From Nipponacmea schrenckii (Eukaryota > Mollusca > Gastropoda > Lottiidae): a DNA stretch of 64,000 nt. The DNA is taken from contig JAUJPP010000003.1 of NCBI GenBank assembly GCA_030562195.1, positions 43,220,602 through 43,284,601 of the forward strand, written 5' to 3'. The notes beneath the pieces were generated by a model, which worked only from the letters and a program-made list of their open reading frames with translations, had not been told where the DNA came from and ran no database searches. Positions 24,030-34,200 of this stretch are shown here, piece after piece. The stretch's first letter is position 1. The number at the start of each line of letters is the position of its first letter. The position numbers were made by a program, and so were the translations under genes.

Positions 24030-25212
24030 GATAAAGACATTGACATGATGTGAGCGAGGAAGACAGTTGTGACAGTGAATTTCCAGAATCGGCGGACTTT
24101 TCTTCAAAGACAGAACTTACACCAGTCCTCAAACCTAAAAAGAAAGAAAAAAAGAAACAACTATATTTTACAACAACTTAGGTTCACAAGTCCGCCATGA
24201 CAGGGATCAACTCTACCAGCTGGTCCTTGGACTTCTTGTGAAACGCTTGAAGCAGGCATGCCAAATATCACAGATAACCCAATAAACAAAAAGAGGATCA
24301 TTATTCCTCCTCTTCACATCAAATCAAGTGAAACAATTTGTCAATGCACTATATACTGAAGGTGAATGTTTCCAACACACCATCGGAAGCCGCGGTGGCT
24401 CAGTGGGTTAGACGCTTGCTCGCTAACCTGAAGGTCCAGGGTTCAATCCCGGCAAAGGTCGAGATGAACTTTCGGATTTTTCAGCCCGGTTTCCCCCTGT
24501 CAGTGATGCAGGTCGGAGGGACTGACATGGAAAAAGCGTCTAGTCGTTCGGATGGGACAATAAACCGAGGCCCCGTGTGCTACAGGCTGTGCACGTTAAA
24601 GATCCCTCGACAGTTGGAAATCGCAAAAAGAGTAGGCTAATGCCTGGCAAAATTTCCCTCATTGCACACTGCATGGCGTTGCCCGTCTTCATTAGCCCAT
24701 AAGGTGCAGAAGAGTAGGACGTAAAACTCCATTCATTTCATTTCATTTTCCAACACACCATCACAGCTATACACCAGGGTTATCATTTGAGAAGATCAAA
24801 TCAGGTGTGTTGAACCCTCATTCGTGAGTATCAGTTTGTTGCCAAGATGACCGCCTTAGCAGTCGTTCAGAACTTCCTTGGAAACAATAAGGTGGATAAC
24901 TACGATGAATTTGTGAACAGAATGCTTCCTCATTTTGCTATCATGAATTCAACATGAGCATCAAGCTTCATTTTTTAAAGAGCCACTCTGATCAGTTCTT
25001 TGACAAGTTCCCTGGAGACTGTGAGTGACAAACAAGGAGATCAATTCCATCAAAACCTCAAGATCATGGAAGAATGCTACCTATGGCACTGGTACAAAAG
25101 TATGATGGCCAACTACTGCTGGAGCATTAAACGAGATTGCCCAGAGGGGGTGTACAAACGCAAAAGTTACAAACGCAAATTCCTGTCTGACTTAAATGCA
25201 GACAGAAATTGA
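24030..25212 (+). pseudogene. Decayed element gene with a VSDKQGDQFHQ-type conserved domain, split by a SINE
   Basis: Plus-strand frames carry DSCDSEFPESADF and a lysine-rich KKKEKKKQ part (24060-24160). After the SINE come FLGNNKVDNYDEF (near 24875), SIKLHFLKSHSDQFF (near 24960) and TVSDKQGDQFHQNLKIMEEC to NYCWSIKRDCPEGVYKRKSY (25019-25190). Frameshifts join these pieces. I recall the second half as a widespread domain (F..N.G..S.EQGERFHQD, DYCW.L.R) of transposon-linked hypothetical proteins in invertebrates; its function is unknown to me. The frames are too broken to make a product. Confidence 0.6.
24385..24746 (+). mobile_element. tRNA-derived SINE, full length, with 15-16 bp target duplication
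   Basis: The 5' head has a tRNA-like A box (TGGCTCAGTGGGTTAGACG, 24397-24415) and B box (GGTTCAATCCC, 24440-24450). The body includes CGTTAAAGATCCCTCGACAG and GGCGTTGCCCGTCTTCATTA, and the tail is a short (CATTT)n repeat. TTCCAACACACCATC flanks both sides (24370-24384 and 24748-24762), proving retroposition. Other copies in this window lie at 30412-30725 and 30770-31045 (minus) and 50285-50500 (plus), with a 3' tail piece at 25490-25530. It interrupts the decayed gene at 24030-25212. Confidence 0.92.
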
Positions 25213-28200
25213 TAAACTTTTATCAGCTGTGGTAATATTCTAAAGGCTCTTATCTTTTTGATATAGACTATTTCTGAGAAATTCTTCCAGAAAAATGCGG
25301 TGCAGCCAACAATGGTGTACTTTAAAAATCTAAAATCAAACTTGAATATTCTTTTTTGTTTTCTCTGTATGGTTATATTGATTTGTGGCTGTCACTGCAT
25401 TAAAATAAATAAATAAAAACAAGTCATTCCTTATAAGCAACAAATAGAGTGTTCCCCAGTGTTATTATTCCTTAAAAACAATCACACAGATGCAGAAGAG
25501 TAGGACGGTAAACATTTATTTCATTTTGAAAGTACTACACAAGTGATGATGTTACAGGTTAACAATGGGTGATTCCCGGGTATTTTATTGGGAAATACCA
25601 ACAGTTTCTTAGAACTAGGCATTTCGATTTTTGGAGAATAATATCTCAAATTGACATAAGATTTAAAAATATTCAGGCACGTATACAATATCTATATTGT
25701 CTTTATGATTGCTTCAATTGTTTATTTTTACAACAGATATATAGGTTTCAGTTTGCTTACCATAGTAACCATAAGAAATATTTCCTCAAACGAAACTGTT
25801 AATTTAAATATTTATTATATAGGCCTATGTTTACATGTAGAAACTTGAATATATGTCACGTCATATTCCAAGAAATGTATGCATGTATATGCCTACATTA
25901 GCTTTCTTTGTTGATAGGCATATTAAAAGGCCTGAAAATCGATTGACGGACACAGACAACAGATCAGTCCAAGAGATAAGTAATAATTTACATACTAGAA
26001 GGAAAATGAAAGTAGAGATAATTTATACGTGATATAAATATAGATGTAAATTACACCGAAATGGATTTGATGAAAAGGTGATGTTATATTTTGTATAAAA
26101 TTCTTTAAACTGTAAGTTAATTATATTTTTAATTTGCTCGGTCTTTGCCTTCTCAGGTGTCGTATCACGATGTAGGTGTTCATATAGGCCTAGAAGGATT
26201 GGTAAATTTCAAAATACAAACATTTAGTGTAGTTGTCTTGGGAATTCCTTCAATTCAGCGGATTATGGTGATTATTATGGGATAATTAGTCGGCATTCTA
26301 ATGTAATTTATGTATAATGCCCCCAATTATACCACCATATATCATGATTTATACCTTGTTGAAAAAAGTTTGTATAAAGTTTATAAAATGGCTGTATTTA
26401 CTTCCTTCTCCAGAATATGTCTATATGATCCAATGTTACACTTCAGTGACTTTATTCTGTTTAGCATTTTAATATTTTTAATCTAGTATAGTAATATAGA
26501 CGTTTTGACTTACAGTACTCTTCTATTTAAGAAATACATTTAAAAGGAAAAAGCCCCATCCCATTGTGCATTAATTTTCATTCCTTGAAAGGAGAAAAAA
26601 AAGTTTCACCCTTTCTACATCATTTAAACACATTTGATATTTATATATTGTTGTTAAGCGGTTTTCTTACAGATATGACATTGGTCATTTGAAGTACAAT
26701 GTATTTCCAATGGAGGTGGTCCCATCATTTAACTTAATGCATCGTAAAAGACATTGCAATCATTTGGCACAGTAATTTGCTTAGGAAGTAATAGTCGAGA
26801 ACTTAATACTTAAGGCTCCTTATACAACCAGAGTAGTTCATGTAATATTTCTGCTGATTTCAACTTTTGGTTTCAAGAAGAAAAATAATAATTATATCCG
26901 ATGGAACATGTTTGAGTAGTTTGTGTTGAAGATTGATATAGAGATGCTGGCTTCGGGATTTCTTGGTGTCATTTCATATGAAAATTTAAAATGCCCCAAG
27001 AAATCTTGTAGTAGTATTCTTACAAAGAGCACTAACTGATCACTGTCGTCTCCGTTGTGGGATCTGTGGGCAGAGTAGAGTAAAGACGAGGAAAATTGTG
27101 GAGTATCGGAAGAATATGCAGCAGCTCTGGGGAGGCGGAAAACACTGTAGGGCACCATGGAACGTCTGAAAAGATTAACTCCTATAAGGTACCGGTATAG
27201 ACTATAGGGGCACCGCTGTTTGTATTTCACTACTTTTACAGAATGGTCCAGTTACACGATTTTCGCCATTAAAGATACGAAAATGACAACAGTACACTCG
27301 TGACAACACAAGCCTTCGAATTATATTATCCAAGTTACCTTGACACCATATAAGGCTCGACGAGGGGATCAAATTCCTAATTTTATTATGTAGATGAGTA
27401 ATCCCGTAGTTTATTTAGGCAAATAATAATGGGCGCAGTAATGAACACCTTTAAATGATTTACCTTCCGGTATCAAGCAATTTATCGGAGAAAAAAAATT
27501 TCTATTAAGTTATGTTTCCTGGTGTCCACATTACGAAGTAAGGACCAGAATTTAATGGTCTATATGTAGTTAATCTAACCTTTGAATAGCTGAGTTTTAA
27601 TAATGGACTGATTTTCACCACAAAACAGTTTCGTAGAATATTAAAAAATGTGCAGTTTAAATATTTTGTAGTCTGAACTGTATTCCCGACAAGATACATG
27701 GAACCTGGAGACTGAAATGAGTTAAGTAGGGCTGGCCAGCAATAATTCTTCCAAGCTATGCTCAATTTTGTCAATATGAAAGGTTCTTGTAATAGAAAAT
27801 TTTTTTTATGCGTAAATTTACATACATAATACAATAGTTATTTGGACAATGTTTATTTTTCTTTTTACATGATATTGAAGGAAAATGAAACAAAATGATT
27901 GGATGGCACAATAATAGTTCCTTAAAATACTTATGTTCATACAATTATCAGGTTTGAATCTGGAATCAATTACAAATCAGATGATATGATTATGACATGA
28001 AAAAGTAAAATATGTTTTTTTATGTACATCATTAATGAAGAGTTTCCATTGAGCATGAAGTGCATTTTAATACTTCTTGTGAATAATTTCAGTTTTCTTC
28101 ATTGCATAATTCTGAGACCATCAGTTACATTTTCAAGACTTCCAAGACGCTGAAACAAGTAACTTGAAATGAAGCTGTAGTTACCCCAAAAGAAGACTAA

Positions 28201-28639
28201 CTAATACTAAAAGAAATTAATATATACCTGCTTGTTACAGAATATGGTTCTAAATCATTATTGCACAATATATCTACATCTGTGTACTCACTAACTTAAT
28301 GTGTAAATGTGAACAACAAAATCACAACTAAAAGGCACCTTTTACAAAATTTATCATTGAAAATTACAATTTCATGGACATGATTTTTACAATACAAAAG
28401 CACTATTGAATTATATTTGTTAGTGTACACTGTTTCTACCAGCTTGATGATTCTTCAAATAACTTATTGCAATCTTTTGGTTTGATTACATCTGAAATAT
28501 TACCAATATTATACTGTTAGTTATCAATATAGATATATCATATCATGTGTTATTATAAGGTAGCTGATTTTAGTTTATAGATACATTTCTACCTGAAAAT
28601 ATCACCTTTTGTCCAATGAACAGGAAAACACATTTTCTG
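25213..28639. other. Intergenic sequence, no gene supported
   Basis: A SINE 3' tail (GATGCAGAAGAGTAGGAC...ATTTCATTTT) occurs at 25490-25530. A minus-strand frame at 26892-27230 (112 residues, with VPYSVFRLPRAAAYSSDT and a good internal donor TTT/GTAAGA near 27017) might be an exon, but no partner was found. The remainder is featureless AT-rich sequence. Confidence 0.4.
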
Positions 28640-29134
28640 TAGAAAAATGGCTCCCACAAGGAAAAAAAGATTTGTTGCTGGGGTCCTTGCTTTTATTTTT
28701 ACAGCAATAATGGAGAGGGGAGAGGGAGGCGGAAGAAAGAAAAGAGGTCTCGGACCAGGCTGTGGATCAAGTTAAAAGAACAGGAGAAGATGATGGGAGA
28801 CAAACCCTCCTACAAAACTTTATCTAGGAAGGCCAAGACATCATTTGATGGCTGGCTGGCAAATTTTAATCTCCCATCTCTGAAGGCTGCCATCTTTTCC
28901 AAATTAAATGATAAGAGATATAGATCAGATGACTTGAAGCGGATTTCCTATTGGTCAGAATTGGGCTTCATTTGGAAAAAATTTTATTGGATTTCAAGTT
29001 TATTTGCAAATGTGTCGAGAAAACTTCACAATGTATACACTAGTCAATATTATTGGAAACATTTGGAAACAGTGTGTATCTACTTGATTTGTGTCCAGTT
29101 GTTTCCTGAAATGTTACCAGTGTACACAGCTTAA
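28640..29134 (+). pseudogene. Possible fragment of a transposase-like gene
   Basis: ATGGCTCCCACAAGG (28648) starts a frame reading MAPTRKKRFVAG and then AIMERGEGGGRKKR. A shifted frame continues RTRLWIKLKEQEKMMGDKPS and KTLSRKAKTSFDGWLANFNL to 29134. A basic W-rich N-terminus followed by an R-M/K-x-K-x-SFD block recalls the N-terminal part of PIF/Harbinger transposases. The match is loose, and no DDE core is seen. Confidence 0.28.
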
Positions 29135-29639
29135 TGCACTATATGGCGTAATGGATAAACAATTTATAAAAAGCAAAGTCTATTCTGAATAGATTTCGAA
29201 TTATTGCATTCAAAATTTAAATAATATTAATACCTATATAATATCAGTAAGCAATATTTCCTTATTTCAATAGCTATACAGTATGTATTTTTAAGGTAAT
29301 AACCATTCAAAAGAAGTTATTGAATTATAAGTAATTTACAAGGAGTGGGTGATTATAACATACCTTAAATACAATCAATTTATTATCAGTATTAAAAGAA
29401 ATCATAATTTACTTATATTCACTACCTGGAAATCCATTGTTAACATAAAATCATTTCCTTAAGAGATTGAATTTTCTGTTGACAGTAATATATTAGTGTA
29501 TAGGAAAGTAATTTATAATTGTAACCCATACAGACATTATAACATAATTTAAATTATAATAAGTTTTAAGTCATTAGTCAGCAAAAATTAGTCAGTCTAA
29601 AAACAAGGTATGAAGTGTACTTATCTTATCTCATTTTGA

Positions 29640-29950
29640 AAGATAGCCTTACGACACTGACCCACAAAATGAAAATCAAAAGAATCCATAAAGAATTGTA
29701 GCCTATTGGTAATGGGGCAAAAAACGCTAAGTCAGACACAATATTTCGGTGAAAAATTATTGTATCATCACGAAAATTGATAGGGATCATCTTCATAATG
29801 CCACTAACCCACAAAATAAAAATTAAAAAAAAATTTGTCAAGAATTGTAGCCTGCAGAGTGAACACAAACAGATGGAATGGACTGACAGACCAGTGGGGC
29901 GATTACAATATTCGCCCCAAACAAATTTGTGGGAGTATAATAAAAATGTG
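29640..29950. repeat. Diverged copy of the GTGGGCGTATAA-ended repeat family
   Basis: Two loosely related blocks (AAAGAATTGTAGCCTATTGG at 29690 and AAGAATTGTAGCCTGCAGAG at 29840) precede GGACTGACAGACCAGTGGGG and a hairpin ending GTGGGAGTATAATAAAA near 29945. The order ACNGAC tract, hairpin and GTGGGNGTATAA matches the ends of the repeats at 270 and 11982. Confidence 0.5.
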
Positions 29951-30411
29951 TCTAAATGTTTGAATCTATTTTTTTTAAACACAATTTAAATGTGATACAG
30001 TGTATATGATATTAGTGTTTTTGTATATACTATATTTCTTTGATAGAGATAAATGTACAAAGTATGTAATATATGCCATACAGGGAGAAGCACGATGCTT
30101 GTTATAATCTGTCTGCTGAACAAACATTAAAACATATACAAATATATTTCATAGTACATAAAATAATAAATAAAAGTCCTGCTTAAAGTGAAGTATCTAA
30201 TTTTGGGATAGAGGTAATATACATTAAGAAAATGGTAATAGAAAAAGATAAGGACAAGACACCTTGGTGTATTGTACCAAGGGCCATGTGACAGGCATAA
30301 AACATTTAAGTAATGAAAATAAAGAGTAATCAAATTGTGAGATGATGAGCAGTATGGTCAAGCTAATAAGGGTAAGTAGTATGGTATCCACCTAGTAATA
30401 GTAAGTATTTT
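29951..30411. other. Intergenic sequence, no gene seen
   Basis: AT-rich sequence with no recognised feature. Confidence 0.4.
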
Positions 30412-30725
30412 GGAAATGAAATGAAATGAAAGGAATGTTTGCCAGGACAGCAGCATTAGCCTGCTCTTTTTCAATTTCCAACTGTCGAAGAATCTTTAAC
30501 GTGCACAGCCTGTAGCACAGGGGGCCTCGGTTTATTGTCCCATCGGAATGACTATACGCTTTTTCCGTGTCAGTCCCTCCCAGGGATCATGATTTGCCCA
30601 TATACGCCGGACACGACCGACGGTCTTGGCAAAATGACCGCCGGTAATCAAGTATAGGTTAAAAAAAAAAAAAAAAATTTTGGACTCCCTCCGACCTGCA
30701 TCACTGACAAGGGGAAATTGGGAAG
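30412..30725 (-). mobile_element. SINE copy, reverse orientation, interrupted by a small insertion
   Basis: It matches the reverse complement of the SINE at 24385-24746, from the AAATGAAATGAAA tail through CTTTAACGTGCACAGCCTGT and TGTCCCATCGGAATGACTA to CTGCATCACTGACA. A 105-base segment (30581-30685) splits it. Confidence 0.85.
30581..30685 (+). mobile_element. 105-bp insertion with poly(A), nested in a SINE
   Basis: The segment begins AGGGATCATGATTTGCCC, is GC-rich in the middle (CCGGACACGACCGACGGTC) and ends with 17 A followed by TTTTGGAC. TCCCTCC stands on both sides (30574-30580 and 30686-30692), and removing the insert restores the SINE exactly. The A tract and short duplication suggest retroposition of a small RNA piece; its source is unknown. 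Confidence 0.7.
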
Positions 30726-31045
30726 TATTTTGGAAATGAAATGAATGGAGCTATAGCTCCTACTCTCTACACCTAATTGGGCTAATGAGGATGGGGCAAA
30801 TAGTATGGAAATGAAATGAATGGAGTTTTATGTCCTACTCTTCTGCACCTTATGGGCTAATAAAACAGGCAACGCCATGCAGTGTGCAATGAGAGAAATT
30901 TTGCCAGGACAGTAGCATTAGCCCAATCTTTTTGTGATTTCCAACTCAATGGATCTTTAACGTCTGTAGCAAACATGGCCCATCCTAATGACTAGACGTT
31001 TTTTCCATGTCAGTCCCTCAGACCTGAATGACAGTGACCTAGCAA
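30726..31045 (-). mobile_element. SINE pieces in reverse orientation
   Basis: A short 3' part (30726-30790, GAATGGAGCTATAGCTCC) is followed by a longer copy from about 30810 (GAAATGAATGGAG, CTTCTGCACCTTATGGGCTA, CAACGCCATGCAGTGTGCAA) to CATGTCAGTCCCTC near 31020. The tRNA-like head is missing in both. The copies lie just 3' of the PARN gene. Confidence 0.8.
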
Positions 31046-31288
31046 TCATCAGTATGAATTTAATACTATGAAATATTCAATCTTAACATTAAGTCATACA
31101 CTTCTTGGAACTTTATGGGGGAGATAATAATCTAGAGTTTTAACAAGCACTTGCTGTTTGACTGTGGGTGATACTAACAAGGGCATATAAAAAGATAAAC
31201 AAAAACCCCAAAAAACAGAAAACATTACATAAACAAGGGTTTGTCCTGAAAAAATTAAAATTTTTGAGGAGGTGGGATTCAGGGAAAT

Positions 31289-34200
31289 TTACATTAGCCC
31301 ACCTTTTATTGGAGTTATAGTGGTATCATCAGCAGGTTTATTATCAGTTATAGTTGTATCATCAGCAGGTTTATCATCAGATTGTATAGCACTAGATGTA
31401 GATGAATTATTCGAGTCTTCACCTTCAATCATTGGCTCTGTACTCTTAGATATAAATGGAGCTGCTCTAAAATAGACATATACATGTAAATTGTATAATC
31501 ATCTATAAAATTTAAATCAAGGTTAACTGACATACAGTTGGTAGTTGAAATGAAGACCTGACAAGAGTTTTATTTTTTGATCAGAAATTTCTCTCAGCTA
31601 GAATGCTATCCCTTTATGAAACAGTATCTGTTATTAAATATTTGTTAAATTTCCATTAAATTTATGTAATTCTTTAGCATAAATGCAGCTATCACAATTA
31701 AAATGCAAACCAACTCAGCATTTAAGGATTTCTTCTTCTTTTTTGGAATATCTTCTTCTACTTGTTCAATATGTCGTTTTCTCTGTGGATGATTTTTATT
31801 TTCATTGTCTTTTTTACCAGTTATAAATGACTGGTATGTTCTTATTTCATAATTAGTATTTTTACCACTTAAACCATTATATGCTGTAAACAAAATATTC
31901 ATCATAATAATATGTACTGATTTACCAATATTTTGTAGAGAGGTAATATTATAAAACAAAATTATATAAAATGATAAATATTTCTTTTGTTACTAATGAT
32001 AGAACAAAATCTCAGCTCTCTGTGTCCAAAATGAACATACTTTCATGGAAATAACATAGATATAATGTCTTTATCATAATCATATAAAATCATTCAACAT
32101 TTGAAAATATTATTTCTGGTTTATTGTATAAACATTTATTTAATACAAGTTCCACAAGCATTTTCTAAAAAAAAGTCTTTTTTCATGCTGATTAAAGAAT
32201 TTTTATTTTTTTTATTGAAATTTAAGGAACAGTTGGGATGACTTAAATTGAGATAATCTAGAAATCTTCAATGAATAGATATAGCATCCTTTCTAAAATA
32301 ACATACCATTTTTCCAATTTTCTTTTTTATATAGAGAAACTAAAGCTGACATATCATCAATCCAAAAAACCTGTACATTTCCTACAAATAATCAGAGATA
32401 GTAAGAATATGGATAACAATAACTGACAAATATTCAGAGATAGTAAGAATATGGATAACAATAACTGACAACTAATCAGAGATAGTAAGAATATGGATGA
32501 CAATAACTCTAAAAAATAATCAGAGATAGTAAGAATACGGATGACAATAACTCTGAAAAATAATCAGAGATAGTAAGAATATGGATAACAATAACTGACA
32601 AATATTCAGAGATAGTAAGAATATGGATAACAATAACTGACAAATAATCAGAGATAGTAAGAATATGGATGATAATAACTCTAAAAATAATCAGAGATAG
32701 TAAGAATATGGATGACAGTAACTCTGAAAAATAGTCAGAGATAGTAAGAATATGGAGAACAATAACTGACAAATATTCAGAGATAGTAAGAATATGGATA
32801 ACAATAACTGACAAATATTCAGAGATAGTAAGAATATGGATAACAATAACTGACAACTAATCAGAGATAGTAAGAATATGGATGACAATAACTCTAAAAA
32901 ATAATCAGAGATAGTAAGAATATGGATGACAGTAACTCTGAAAAATAGTCAGAGATAGTAAGAATATGGATAACAATAACTGACAAATATTCAGAGATAG
33001 TAAGAATATGGATAACAATAACTGACAAAGAATCAGAGATAGTAAGAATATGGATGACAATAACTCTAAAAAATAATCAGAGATAGTAAGAATATGGATG
33101 CAGTAACTCTGAAAAAGAGTCAGAGATAGTAAGAATATGGATAACAATAACTGACAAATATTCAGAGATAGTAAGAATATGGATAACAATAACTGACAAA
33201 TAATCAGAGATAGTAAGAAAATGGATGACAATAACTCTAAAAATAATCAGAGATAGTAAGAATATGGATGACAGTAACTCTGAAAAATAGTCAGAGATAG
33301 TAAGAATATGGATAACAATAACTGACAAATATTCAGAGATAGTAAGAATATGGATAACAATAACTGACAAATAATCAGAGATAGTAAGAATATGGATGAC
33401 AATAACTCTAAAAAATAATCAGAGATAGTAAGAAAATTGGTGACAATAACTCTGACAAGTAACTCGATCATCAATTGATATTGATCACATTTACTGAATA
33501 TATTGCCACTTTCTTGTCTTTTTTCACTTTAAGATAACCAAGTTGTTACTATCAACATAATATATAATTACAATAAAGTCTTACCATAATCAGTAAATAA
33601 GTTAGATATGTCATTAGATTTCCAATCTTTAGGCATAATAAGATAAAATACATGATCTCTGTTGGCTTGTACTGGAAAACAAATATAAATTTCCAAATCA
33701 GACGAAGAGATACTTATACATCAAACAAGATACTTTCATCTTGTCAGCAATTTTAAACTTTCTCAAAAGAAATGTTTGACATTCTGAGACAAATCCTCAA
33801 ACAACATGAAGGTAAGTGAAATTAATGAATCATGTTTATTTATAATACAAATAACTTACAATCAGGACCATTGAGATTCATATAGGGTACTTCAAAATTT
33901 CTCATCATAAATAATCTAAAATAAAAATATATATATTTATATGTCTCCTGTTTTAAGTCAGGTTTATTGTCTATGGAGATTGTAGGGTATATGTTAAGAA
34001 CAAAGACAGAACTTACTTGTTCATAAATGGTTCAATTAATGGAGATGTCGGTGAAACAAAATCTTTCTGTGGTTTCTGAAAGCTACCTACAATAATAAAT
34101 ATTCCAATTAAAATTCAATAACTATGTAGGCTATCTGAATGATCTCAGGGACAGTTAACATGTACTCTACAATGACTAATATAGTATAAACATACTCCTA

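Noticed and set aside
24385..24470. A functional tRNA gene
   Set aside because: A and B boxes are present but no cloverleaf with paired acceptor and anticodon stems can be drawn; it is the head of a SINE with target duplications.
24338..24640. 100-residue plus frame
   Set aside because: It runs through the SINE body; it is a product of the retroposon sequence.
26892..27230. 112-residue minus frame with a possible donor
   Set aside because: It is a possible exon, but no neighbouring exon of matching phase and no homology were found.
32385..33460. CRISPR-like array of regular repeats
   Set aside because: There are no unique spacers; the whole unit repeats, and it lies in a eukaryotic intron.
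32509..33474. Several leucine/isoleucine-rich minus frames that look like membrane proteins
   Set aside because: They are translations of the PARN intron minisatellite in different registers.
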